NCBI GenBank assembly: GCA_018622495.1
Contig: CP076021.1
Coordinates: 310,001-374,000 of the forward strand
Source of the DNA: Mycoplasmatota bacterium
Lineage (GTDB): Bacteria > Bacillota_I > Bacilli_A > Acholeplasmatales > Acholeplasmataceae
Direction: 5' to 3'
DNA: 64,000 nt
The first letter of the stretch is position 1, and the number at the start of each line of letters is the position of its first letter. The notes beneath the pieces were generated by a model. The model made no database searches and was not told the origin of the DNA. It saw only the letters and a program-made list of their open reading frames with translations. Below, piece after piece: positions 8,520-16,665 of the stretch. The position numbers and the translations under genes are program-made.

Positions 8520-8568
8520 TATGGGAATAGAAAAATCCATGACACGTGGATATTATCTCTTACCCATA
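8520..8568 (+). promoter_or_regulatory. candidate structured leader RNA, copy 1
   Basis: Outer stem TATGGG (8520-8525)/CCCATA (8563-8568) encloses AATAGAAAA, an inner hairpin ATCCATG-ACA-CGTGGAT (8535-8551, one G-U pair) and ATTATCTCTTA. It ends 45 bases before the XRE-membrane pseudogene start. Copy 2 before the intact paralogue (11452-11501) keeps the shape with compensatory base changes. Confidence 0.6.
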
Positions 8569-8613
8569 GGTTTAAAGTTTCTTATTAAGATGATAGTGTA
8601 AAGATGAGGTGAT

Positions 8614-9818
8614 ATGATGGATCCAAAAAAAACCGGAAAGTTTATACAAGAATTAAGAAAAGCAAAAAAATTAACCCAAAATGATTTAGCGGATTTGCTA
8701 CAAGTTACAAACAAAGCCGTCTCAAGATGGGAAACTGGAGAAGGATTTCCAGATATTGTTCTTTTGCCTAGACTTAGCGAAGTCTTAAGTGTTACTATTG
8801 ATGATATTCTAAAAGGCGAGAGAATTGAAAAAATAGAACGCTATCACTCTTTAGAAAAACAGAAGTTTTTAAATGTGTACAAAATATGCCTTGCAATTAT
8901 CTCATTATCTTTTATTCTTTTCTTAGGGTTAACCTATACAACTTTTAAAGTATGGATTGGATTTATGGCTTATGTTATTCCAGCTACATTAGCGTTGGTT
9001 TGGATTTTGATTGCTCGCAGTAACTATATGATTGCTTGCGAGTATGATGATGCTGATCAAAAGATTTTATTTAATACATTTCGAACACCTATTATTATAT
9101 ATGCTACTTTGTTTACTGTGATGCTCATACAATTCTTATTTCTTGGCAGTGAAAACATACTTGACAGGACAGGTTTTCAATATACTATTTTAATTTCAAT
9201 TGTTGCCGGAGGACTAGTTTTTTTCGGTACTAGCTGGTATTTCTATAGCATTGATATAAACCATGATAAAAGAAAAATAGTTTTATACAAAAAAATCACA
9301 ATGTATTTTACTATGATTGTAATAGTAGTTTTGAGTACTTTCTTGTTATATCCTCTGAATAATATACTTCCATATGAAGGAATTCCGTTAATATCAATTA
9401 TATTTGTGTGATTTCTAGTGTATTTATTTTTTGGTATGTATTATCTGATTAAAAAGCAGAAACCATTAAATTATTTCTTCTTCAGATAGTTATAATAATG
9501 GCTTTAATTTTTATCAATTCACCCTCTAGCTTCATTGGTGGAAACTCCGCATTTTTACAAGCATTACCTATTGTAATCTATTTCATTATATTATTTATAT
9601 CAATTACTGGTTTTATTTTAAAATTTACTCATAATAAAAATGATTCATTGTTTAGATTCTATTTTCAAAACATTTTTTTACTAGTATATATGTTTTTCTA
9701 TATCTTTGGAGTAACAATGTTGGCAGTTATCATTATAATTTTTGGAGCTCTTGATATATTCATTAATAAAAAAATTGATTCAAAATCTTCAATTAATTTA
9801 AATATGAACCAAAAGTAA
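8614..9818 (+). pseudogene. XRE-family HTH-membrane protein, broken paralogue of the gene at 11549
   Basis: The N-terminal 265 codons are intact: an XRE HTH at about residues 8-62 (KLTQNDLADLLQVTNKAVSR, WETGEGFPD), then several membrane spans. The frame is cut by TGA at 9409-9411 where the paralogue has Glu (V-E-F). It then reads on as FLVYLFFGMYYLIKKQKPLN to a one-base frameshift near 9483-9490, and finishes in another frame from about 9498 to 9818 (SFIGGNSAFLQALP, FGALDIFINKKID). Aligned piece by piece with the 394-aa paralogue, the whole length is present, so this is a recent or mis-sequenced lesion rather than a fragment. GAGGTGA precedes the start. Confidence 0.8.
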
Positions 9819-9873
9819 TTATTTTCAAATATTTACAGCAGCAAATTTTTGCTATAGTATGTCATTATAAAGC

Positions 9874-9962
9874 ATCACCAAATCTATCCATGTAATTTAG
9901 ATTTCTATACCAGTCTAGTCAGATAGACACTAATGAAAGTGTGAACCCCTACGGGTCACCAA
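9874..9962 (+). repeat. intergenic repeat R, copy 3
   Basis: Starts ATCACCAAATCTATCC, shares TTTAGATTTCTATACCAG and TCTAGTC with copies 1 and 2, and ends CCCCTACGGGTCACCAAT. The hairpin is at 9941-9959. Confidence 0.75.
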
Positions 9963-9975
9963 TATATACGAAATG

Positions 9976-10004
9976 CTCTTCTCATCCGCGAGAAGAGTTT
10001 TTTT
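9976..10004 (+). terminator. rho-independent terminator after R copy 3
   Basis: Perfect 8-bp stem CTCTTCTC/GAGAAGAG with loop ATCCGC, followed by seven T. The rest of 10005-10187 shows no gene and, unlike the other modules, no H palindrome pair. Confidence 0.9.
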
Positions 10005-10187
10005 AAGATGAAAAACTAAGCATCTACGAACTTTCTGAAGAAATTTAATCACCGCATTTTTCCTTTTTGGAAGAAAGAATAAGATAAATACTTACCTCGA
10101 ATCCTTGACGTGTAAAAAAATATATGATATCATAACTTCAAGGAAAGAAAAAGTAAAAAAGTTTCTTCGAAGAAAGAATGTGATAAA

Positions 10188-11234
10188 ATGAAAAAATTAC
10201 CATTTGATATTAATTTAGATACTATTGAGATTTTAAAGGCATTAAATAACGCAAATCATAGTATAGGAGAACTAAAAGGGGTTATGAACTTGTTACCTAA
10301 TCCTAATATTATTTTGAGCTTACTTTCGATTGGTGAATCAAAAGACTCTTCAGCAATAGAGAACATCATCACAACATATGAAGATATTTATAAAGAAATG
10401 ATTACAAAAAAACCTATCAATAAATCTGCAAAAGAAGTTAATGCATACAAAAAAGCAATAGATTTAGGATTTGAAAAACTAAAAGCAAAAGGATTTATTA
10501 GTACAAATATATTAGTAGAAATACAAAAACTAATTGAACCAAATAAAGGCGGAATTAGAAAATTGCCAGGTACAATTATTAAAAATATGGAAACGAATCA
10601 AATTGTGCATACACCTCCACAATCAGAAAGTGAAATTAGAAATTTACTTCATAATTTGGAACAGTTTATAAATGAAGATAACTCATATGATCCGCTTGTA
10701 AATCTAGCACTTATCCATTTTCAATTTGAAAGCATTCATCCATTTTATGATGGGAATGGCAGAACTGGAAGAATCTTAAACATTTTATATCTAGTACTAC
10801 AAAATAAAATTGATCAGCCAATACTATACTTAAGCAAGTATATCATTGAAAATAAAAATGAATATTATGATTTATTAAAATCATGTAATCAAAATATTAA
10901 AAATATTCCACAATTTGTTTTGTTTTTATTAAAGGGAATATATGAAACTTCAAAATATACTATATCAATGATTTTACGCATTAATGAATTGATTAACTTA
11001 ACAAAAGAAGAAATGAAATCGAGAGTAAAAGATATATACTCTGATCAAATTGTCATTCATATATTTAGTTATTTATATACAAAAAATGAGTTTTTTAGAG
11101 AGCAATTAAATATTTCCAGACCAACTGCAACTAAATACTTGAAAGCACTAGAAGCTAATGGCTTCTTAGTATCAGAGCGTGTTGGCAAAGAAGTTGTATA
11201 TAAAAATATCCAATTAGTAAATATTTTTAATTAG
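10188..11234 (+). CDS. Fic-domain AMP-transferase-like protein with C-terminal winged helix
   Basis: The 348-aa protein carries the canonical Fic motif HPFYDGNGRTGR (about residues 184-195), in which His is catalytic and the anion-binding loop is complete. The inhibitory motif SSAIEN at about residues 54-59 marks it as a class II Fic protein (N-terminal autoinhibition). After about residue 270 comes a winged-helix-like region (FFREQLNISRPTATKYLKAL, then GFLVSERVGKEVVYKN). Fic proteins transfer AMP or related groups from nucleotides to target hydroxyls. Fic-wHTH proteins of this type are common in bacteria, and their targets are mostly unknown. It is a single-gene unit on the same strand as the rest of the row. 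Confidence 0.9.
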   Translation: MKKLPFDINLDTIEILKALNNANHSIGELKGVMNLLPNPNIILSLLSIGESKDSSAIENIITTYEDIYKEMITKKPINKSAKEVNAYKKAIDLGFEKLKAKGFISTNILVEIQKLIEPNKGGIRKLPGTIIKNMETNQIVHTPPQSESEIRNLLHNLEQFINEDNSYDPLVNLALIHFQFESIHPFYDGNGRTGRILNILYLVLQNKIDQPILYLSKYIIENKNEYYDLLKSCNQNIKNIPQFVLFLLKGIYETSKYTISMILRINELINLTKEEMKSRVKDIYSDQIVIHIFSYLYTKNEFFREQLNISRPTATKYLKALEANGFLVSERVGKEVVYKNIQLVNIFN

Positions 11235-11451
11235 ATGATGAATAAGTGGTATATGCTAAATTAGAAGATACAACTTACAAATACTATAAAGTTTTTATCA
11301 TAAATCACTGTAACTTATTCACATTAGTGTTTATAATCAGTATACTGCTCCTTTCAGAGTTTTAAATTTTCAGGAAGTCTATGCGATAGTTTAGAATGAT
11401 TCATGTTTAATGATCGCTAGGTCAAAAAGTCATTTGGTATACGTTCTAAAT

Positions 11452-11501
11452 CTGTGGAAATAGAAAATCCACGACACGTGGATAATATCTTTATACCACA
11501 G
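11452..11501 (+). promoter_or_regulatory. candidate structured leader RNA, copy 2
   Basis: Outer stem CTGTGG (11452-11457)/CCACAG (11496-11501), AAATAGAAA, a perfect inner hairpin ATCCACG-ACA-CGTGGAT (11467-11483), then AATATCTTTATA. It ends 47 bases before the XRE-membrane gene. Compared with copy 1 the outer stem differs at several positions, always on both sides. The rest of 11235-11451 shows nothing I can name. Confidence 0.6.
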
Positions 11502-11548
11502 GTTTACAACGCTTTATAGTGCTGATAGTCTAAAGATGAGGTGAAATT

Positions 11549-12733
11549 ATGAATGCAAAAAAAACCGGGAAGTTTATACAAGAATTAAGAAAAGCAAAAA
11601 AATTAACACAAAATGATTTAGCTGATTTGCTTCAAATCACAAACAAAGCGGTCTCAAGATGGGAAACCGGAGAAGGATTTCCTGATATAGTTCTTTTACC
11701 TAGACTCAGTGAAGTTTTAGGTGTTACTATCGATGATATTTTAAAAGGTGAACAAATTGAAAAAGTAGAAAGACGAAATGATTTAGATAAACAAAAACTT
11801 AAAAATATATATATGATATGTCTTGCTATTATTTCATTATCATTTGTGCTCTTTTTGGGGTTAACTTATACAACATTGAAAGTATGGATTGGATTTATGG
11901 CATATGTTATACCTGCGACATTAGCATTAGTGTGGATTTTGATTGCGCGTAGTAATTATATGATTAATTGCACGTATGATGAAAATGATCAAAAGATTTT
12001 ATTTAATACACTTAGAACATCAATTATCTTATATGTTGTTTTATTTGTTATTATGCTTGCTCAAGTCTTAATGCTTAGTAGTGATAACATACTTACTCTA
12101 TTTAGCGCTGAATACTTTATTTTAATATCACTTGTTGCTGGGGTATTAGTGTTTTTAGGTCTTTTTTGGTATTTTTATAGTATTGATGTAAATCGAAACA
12201 CTAATAAATTAGGTTTATATAAGAAAATCACGACGTATTTTGTTATTATAGCGATAGTAGCTTTACCTATATTTCCCATCATAGTTCCAAATAACTGGAA
12301 TTCAATCATATTATTAATACCTGTTGAATTTATACTTATTTATATGTTTTTCGGCATTTATTATCTTATCAAAAAAACAGAATCACTTAAAATGTTTTCT
12401 CTTCGCCTCGTTCTCATATTAGTTTCAATTTTTATCTATACACCTGAGAGCTTCATTGGCGGAGATTCTGCATTTGTTCAAGTATTACCTGAATTTATCT
12501 ATTTTAGTGTATTGTTGATGTCAATTGTTGGATTTATTTATAAATTTGTACACAGTACAAATGATGCATTATATAATATCTATTTTCAAAATATATTTTT
12601 CCTTATAGTTATTTTTTTCTATAACTTTGGATCTATAATAGTTATTATAATTATTAGCATTCTTGGAACACTTGATATATACTTTAATAAGAAAATAAGT
12701 GCAAAATCAGTAGTGAATCTTAATCAGAAATGA
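11549..12733 (+). CDS. XRE-family HTH with C-terminal multi-span membrane domain
   Basis: The 394-aa protein has an N-terminal XRE HTH (about residues 8-62: FIQELRKAKKLTQNDLADLL, ITNKAVSRWETGEGFPD). About ten membrane spans follow, beginning near residue 85 (IYMICLAIISLSFVLFLGLT). A motif shared with the broken copy at 8614 is SFIGGDSAFVQVLPEF. This architecture suggests a membrane-tethered regulator that senses an envelope signal; no target is visible. GATGAGGTGAA precedes the ATG. The structured leader 47 bases upstream is shared with the paralogue, so both may respond to the same signal. Confidence 0.78.
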   Translation: MNAKKTGKFIQELRKAKKLTQNDLADLLQITNKAVSRWETGEGFPDIVLLPRLSEVLGVTIDDILKGEQIEKVERRNDLDKQKLKNIYMICLAIISLSFVLFLGLTYTTLKVWIGFMAYVIPATLALVWILIARSNYMINCTYDENDQKILFNTLRTSIILYVVLFVIMLAQVLMLSSDNILTLFSAEYFILISLVAGVLVFLGLFWYFYSIDVNRNTNKLGLYKKITTYFVIIAIVALPIFPIIVPNNWNSIILLIPVEFILIYMFFGIYYLIKKTESLKMFSLRLVLILVSIFIYTPESFIGGDSAFVQVLPEFIYFSVLLMSIVGFIYKFVHSTNDALYNIYFQNIFFLIVIFFYNFGSIIVIIIISILGTLDIYFNKKISAKSVVNLNQK

Positions 12734-12763
12734 AAATAAGTATCTTAAAAATAACAAAAAATT

Positions 12764-12994
12764 ATGGATCATTATGGAAAAGAAGAAGCCTATGGTATTT
12801 TAGAATCTATTAGACTTATATCATTTGGGAATGACTATGGTATTAATTATGGCAATTTTGGGCATAGATTTACAAAAAAAGGTAGAGGAGCAAACTCTAA
12901 ACTTGTTAACTATCTCTTTATTTGTATATCGGCCATAATCTTATTTAATGTAACACTACTAATTAATTTGTTTAAAAAGAAACAATATGTATAG
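12764..12994 (+). CDS. short frame with one membrane segment, doubtful
   Basis: A 76-codon frame with a hydrophobic C-terminal stretch (LVNYLFICISAIILFNVTLL) and a Gly/Asn/Tyr-rich middle (FGNDYGINYGNFG). No ribosome site precedes the ATG. It may be the remnant of a larger membrane protein. Weak call, listed because it lies in a 360-bp gap. Confidence 0.25.
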   Translation: MDHYGKEEAYGILESIRLISFGNDYGINYGNFGHRFTKKGRGANSKLVNYLFICISAIILFNVTLLINLFKKKQYV

Positions 12995-13095
12995 AGTTGA
13001 ACAATTTATAATTGATGAAAACTAATTCAGTGATAGATTATAAATTGCTTTGATTCTATTTAACATATATAAATATAAACTGAGAGGGTTTACTT

Positions 13096-13377
13096 ATGGG
13101 GAAAGAAAAAATAGATACTGATACACTAAATGAGATTGAAAAGAAGAGACTAAAACAGATAGTTATAAAGACACAAATATTTGTGAGTATAACAACATTA
13201 ACTTCTATACTAATGATATTAGTAACTCTTTCACTACAGCTAGAAAAGCTAACATTAAAGTTTTATATAGCTGTACTTGTAGCATGGGTTATAATCATTT
13301 TAATAATGATCTGGCAATTTATTAAAATAAGAAGAGAAGCGAATGGTTTCTTAAATGATTTATCTAAGCATAAATAA
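13096..13377 (+). CDS. small two-span membrane protein
   Basis: The 93-aa protein has a charged N-terminus (KEKIDTDTLNEIEKKRLKQ), two membrane segments (about residues 27-46 and 55-76: FYIAVLVAWVIIILIMIWQF) and a charged tail. GAGAGGG lies 10-14 bases before the ATG. I recognise no family. It sits 52 bp upstream of proC, but a separate proC promoter is possible. Confidence 0.55.
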   Translation: MGKEKIDTDTLNEIEKKRLKQIVIKTQIFVSITTLTSILMILVTLSLQLEKLTLKFYIAVLVAWVIIILIMIWQFIKIRREANGFLNDLSKHK

Positions 13378-13429
13378 AAATATTAAATAAACACACATAT
13401 ATATATATATATAAGAATAGGGTGAGCAC

Positions 13430-14230
13430 ATGAGTTTTAGTATAGGATTTATAGGTGTCGGCAATATGGCGAGTGCCATATTTGAATCATTTGTAGAAAA
13501 AAAGATTCAACAACCAAAATCAATATATATTTATGATATTGATTTAAATAAAACAAAAAAACTTAAAGAACAATATCATATTAATATATCGAAAAATATT
13601 ACAGATCTAGGATTAAATAGTGATGTTATCGTGCTTGGTATTACACCGGATAAATTAGACATTGTTTTTAGAGAGTTATCAAAAGTGTTAACAAATCAAA
13701 TGATATTTTCTATTGCTGTGGGTATCACTTTAGATAAATTAGGTATGCTTGCTAAAAAGGATTTAACGATTGTGAGAACGATGCCAAATATAGGTGCGAA
13801 GGTTTCTAAATCCATGACATCTTATTGTGTAAATAAAAAACCAAGTGCTTATGAATTAGATGTTATTGATACATTTTTAAATTCATTTGGTAAAGCCATA
13901 GAAATTAAAGAAGATAAGTTTGATGAGTTTACAGCTTTATGTGGTTCATCACCTGCATTTTATTTAGAAATGATGCATACGATGATTCAGTATGGACTAA
14001 ACAATGGTTTTAGTTATGATGATTCAGTGGAAATGGTATCTGAATCAATGATAGCTTCAGCGTTATTGTTACAATCATCATATCTAAAAGCTAAGGAACT
14101 TGTTGATAAAATTTCGACAAAAGGTGGAACGACTGAAGCAGGATTAAAAGTTCTAGAAAAACATAAATTTGATGAAATCGTGATGGAGACACTTGTTGCG
14201 ACTGCAAATGAATCTAAAAAAACAAAATAA
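13430..14230 (+). CDS. proC: pyrroline-5-carboxylate reductase
   Basis: The 266-aa protein begins FSIGFIGVGNMASAI, a Rossmann NAD(P)-binding loop of the ProC type. It continues with VLGITPDKLD, IFSIAVGITLDKL, TIVRTMPNIGAKV and the C-terminal signature LVDKISTKGGTTEAGLKVLE (consensus 'V.SPGGTTaaGl..le'). It makes the last step of proline synthesis, reducing 1-pyrroline-5-carboxylate with NAD(P)H. The length matches the family. GGGTGAG precedes the ATG. It converges on the SDR gene across a shared bidirectional terminator. Confidence 0.93.
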   Translation: MSFSIGFIGVGNMASAIFESFVEKKIQQPKSIYIYDIDLNKTKKLKEQYHINISKNITDLGLNSDVIVLGITPDKLDIVFRELSKVLTNQMIFSIAVGITLDKLGMLAKKDLTIVRTMPNIGAKVSKSMTSYCVNKKPSAYELDVIDTFLNSFGKAIEIKEDKFDEFTALCGSSPAFYLEMMHTMIQYGLNNGFSYDDSVEMVSESMIASALLLQSSYLKAKELVDKISTKGGTTEAGLKVLEKHKFDEIVMETLVATANESKKTK

Positions 14231-14264
14231 ATACATATAAATAATGCTTAAGGCATGCACATAC

Positions 14265-14302
14265 AAACACCCCCTTTTTATGCTAAAAAGAGGGTGTTTT
14301 TT
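14265..14302. terminator. bidirectional terminator between proC and the SDR gene
   Basis: Stem AACACCCCCTTTTT/AAAAAGAGGGTGTT with loop ATGCT, flanked by A and T runs on the two sides, so it can serve both convergent genes. Confidence 0.9.
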
Positions 14303-14325
14303 AATATGATAAAAAATTATAATGC

Positions 14326-15249
14326 TTATATTAATATTGTTGTAATATCAGACTTATATTTTAAAATCAAACTGAAGAAGCTTTTCACTTTGTTCCCAAA
14401 GTGTTGTAGAAATCTCCTTATTATTAACCAATTTTTTAGGTGTTCTTTTTTAGGGAAACCTTTAAAACTAAATAAACCTCTAGGCCCATAATACTCGCCT
14501 GATTTAGCATTTGGATCAATACTTGCTCTTATACCGGGTAAACAACCTTTATATTGATTTTGAGAGATTAGCATCATCAAATTAAATTTACTTGTTGGTC
14601 CAAATAAATTAGTTCTAGATATACCTGGATGAGCAGATAAAACAAGTGTGTCTAGGTGATGCGCTTCGATTCTTCTTGCTAATTCTTTTGTAAAGAATAT
14701 ATTTGCTATTTTTGATTGTGCATAAGCTTTCGATTTATTATATGCGTTTTCTTTTTGATAGACAAAAGTATTAAGATCAATTTGTCCAAAACGATGTGCG
14801 ATACTACTAATGTTTATAATTCTTGCATTTTTTGTTTTCTTAATGATTGGAAAAAGCAATCCAGTCAAATAAAAATGACCTAAATAATTAACACCAATTT
14901 GAGACTCAAATCCATCAGTCGTACTTTCGTATGGTGGTGCCATAATGCCAGCATTATTAAGCAAGATATCTAATTGATTATATTTTTGTTTAAAATTTGC
15001 AACAAACTGCTCAATACTGTTTTTGCTTCCTAAATCTAATAACATTAATTCGATGTTTCCTTTTGGGAATTCTTGTTTAATTTGATTTAATGCTTTTGTG
15101 CCACGACTTTCTTTTCTAGATGCTAAAATTACAGTTGCTCCATACTTGGTATATAGTCTAGAACTTTCGTATCCTAGACCACTATTACCACCAGTTACGA
15201 TAATTGTTTTACCTTTAAGATCACCAATGTTATTTTCTATCCATTTCAT
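14326..15249 (-). CDS. SDR-family NAD(P)-dependent oxidoreductase
   Basis: The protein of about 307 aa has the classical short-chain dehydrogenase signature: TGGNSGLGYESSRLY (cofactor loop TGxxxGxG), LLDLGSKNSIEQF, LLNNAGIMAPPYE (NNAG), INISSIAHRFG (catalytic Ser) and YNKSKAYAQSKIAN (YxxSK; catalytic Tyr/Lys). Its length and motif spacing match the retinol-dehydrogenase/WWOX-like branch. The substrate is not predictable. I chose the ATG at 15249 because GGAGGAAAAC precedes it; an upstream in-frame ATG at 15276 lacks one. Confidence 0.88.
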   Translation of the reverse strand: MKWIENNIGDLKGKTIIVTGGNSGLGYESSRLYTKYGATVILASRKESRGTKALNQIKQEFPKGNIELMLLDLGSKNSIEQFVANFKQKYNQLDILLNNAGIMAPPYESTTDGFESQIGVNYLGHFYLTGLLFPIIKKTKNARIINISSIAHRFGQIDLNTFVYQKENAYNKSKAYAQSKIANIFFTKELARRIEAHHLDTLVLSAHPGISRTNLFGPTSKFNLMMLISQNQYKGCLPGIRASIDPNAKSGEYYGPRGLFSFKGFPKKEHLKNWLIIRRFLQHFGNKVKSFFSLILKYKSDITTILI

Positions 15250-15418
15250 AGTTTTCCTCCATCGATTGATTTTCAATCATTTAAATATGTATATATAAGT
15301 GTTCACACTTTAAGTATATCAATAATGAATCATGTTGTGTTGTTTTTTGGAAAACCAAAAACTTTATATAAGGCGAGGATGAGCCAAAATATATGTTAAA
15401 ATATAAATAATCAATAAA

Positions 15419-15445
15419 ATATGCTAATATCTTAGCATATATAAT
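15419..15445 (+). promoter_or_regulatory. inverted repeat overlapping the -10 box of the ArsC/Spx-like gene
   Basis: ATATGCTAA-TATC-TTAGCATAT (9-bp arms) ends on a TATAAT box at 15440-15445, 45 bp upstream of the gene start. The position is typical of a repressor operator. Confidence 0.45.
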
Positions 15446-15489
15446 TGATAACAATTAAAACAATAAGGTAGATTAAAAGGTGAGATTAA

Positions 15490-15846
15490 ATGATACTAAT
15501 CGGTTATGAAAAATGTTCAACAAGTCAAAAAGCAAAAAAATGGTTAAAAGATCATCAAATGATATTTGATATAAGAAGCATCAAAGATGATAATCCAAGC
15601 TTTGATGAATTAAAACAGTGGCATCAACAATCTGGTATGAGCATCAATAAACTTTTTAATACCAGTGGAAGACTCTATAGAGAACAAGGTATTAAAGATA
15701 TTATAAAAACTGCAACACATGATGAGTTACTCTCCATTTTGGCTTCTGATGGTATGCTTGTGAAAAGGCCATTACTTATTAGTGATGAATTTGTATTAGT
15801 GGGATTTAATGAAGATTCATGGGAAAAAGCTTTTAAACTATCATAA
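15490..15846 (+). CDS. ArsC/Spx-family thioredoxin-fold protein
   Basis: The 118-aa protein starts MILIGYEKCSTSQKAKKWL, the N-terminus of ArsC/YffB/Spx proteins with the active-site Cys in KCSTS (CxxS rather than CxxC). It continues with KLFNTSGRLYREQGIKD and DGMLVKRPLLISDEFVLVGF, matching 'lfN..g..yr......l' and 'LIKRPll......GF'. The R of KRP is kept. It may reduce a small-molecule or protein disulfide, or act like Spx; the sequence does not separate these. A terminator follows at 15981. Confidence 0.85.
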   Translation: MILIGYEKCSTSQKAKKWLKDHQMIFDIRSIKDDNPSFDELKQWHQQSGMSINKLFNTSGRLYREQGIKDIIKTATHDELLSILASDGMLVKRPLLISDEFVLVGFNEDSWEKAFKLS

Positions 15847-15980
15847 ATAAAATATAGAATAATCCGGTTTAAAAACAAGTTATAAAACTTATATTCATTA
15901 CATGAAGAGATGCAGAATATAAAGGTAAAGTTGTTAAAAAGATACAAGATGAGAAGAATAAATAAAGAAATTAATTAAAT

Positions 15981-16010
15981 AAAAGACCCTCATTAAATTA
16001 AGGGTCTTTT
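15981..16010. terminator. terminator downstream of the ArsC/Spx-like and TetR genes
   Basis: Stem AAAAGACCCT/AGGGTCTTTT with a 10-base loop. It lies between convergent genes and can act in both directions. Confidence 0.85.
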
Positions 16011-16044
16011 CTATTGCCATCTTTTCCATGTGGAGGCTTGTATT

Positions 16045-16665
16045 TTATACTTTTCTCACACCAAACTCAATATAGTCTATTCTTTTATTGAAGAGAGAGA
16101 CTGTTGTTTGTTTATCTAAGCCTTCAGTTTCAGCTTTTAAGAAAGTATTAACCATCAAAAGAAGAACCACTTCAAATAAATCTAGAAATTCTTGTTCATT
16201 GATATTGAATGATTTAATATCAAATATGTCTATAAAGTCGACGCCTTTGTTTTTTAAAGTAGTAATTAAATCAAGAATCATATTGTCTTTTAAGTTTCCG
16301 GCTTTGTTTGATTGAAGATAGTATATATAGTTTTTGAACAATGAATACTTACCACTTTCACTAAATGCATCATAATCATTAGCAAATACTTTTCTAACTA
16401 ATGTGAAAAAATTGTTATCACATGATTCTAATAAGGTCATCGCATATTGAAACCTTTTATCTCGAAGATCTTTTATGATATATGTAAAACAAGCATCTAA
16501 ATTATCGAAGTAAGTATAAAAAGATCCTCGACTAATACCTGCTCTTTTAACAATTGTATTAACACTTACTTCCATAAAAGATTTATGTGTGAATTCTGCT
16601 CTAGCAGCATTTAAAAACCTTTCTCTTTTATCATCACTAATATTAAAAAATAATGGTTTTGGCAT
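16045..16665 (-). CDS. TetR-family transcriptional regulator
   Basis: The 206-aa protein has an N-terminal TetR HTH: KRERFLNAARAEFTHKSFME, VNTIVKRAGISRGSFYTYF (helix 3 signature). The C-terminal ligand domain is variable. Its ATG follows directly on the TAA of the MMPL exporter gene (no gap), so the two are co-transcribed and probably translationally coupled. TetR proteins usually repress their own exporter operon; the inverted repeat at 18843-18859 upstream of the exporter is the likely operator. Confidence 0.88.
   Translation of the reverse strand: MPKPLFFNISDDKRERFLNAARAEFTHKSFMEVSVNTIVKRAGISRGSFYTYFDNLDACFTYIIKDLRDKRFQYAMTLLESCDNNFFTLVRKVFANDYDAFSESGKYSLFKNYIYYLQSNKAGNLKDNMILDLITTLKNKGVDFIDIFDIKSFNINEQEFLDLFEVVLLLMVNTFLKAETEGLDKQTTVSLFNKRIDYIEFGVRKV

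Noticed and set aside
9498-9818. Separate small membrane-protein gene
   Set aside because: It aligns with the C-terminal part of the 11549 paralogue and is the shifted tail of the pseudogene at 8614.
12764-12994. ABC-transporter remnant suggested by KISILKITKNYGS in the adjacent frame (about 12732-12770)
   Set aside because: The resemblance to an ABC ATPase N-terminus is only a few residues; no Walker motif follows in any frame.
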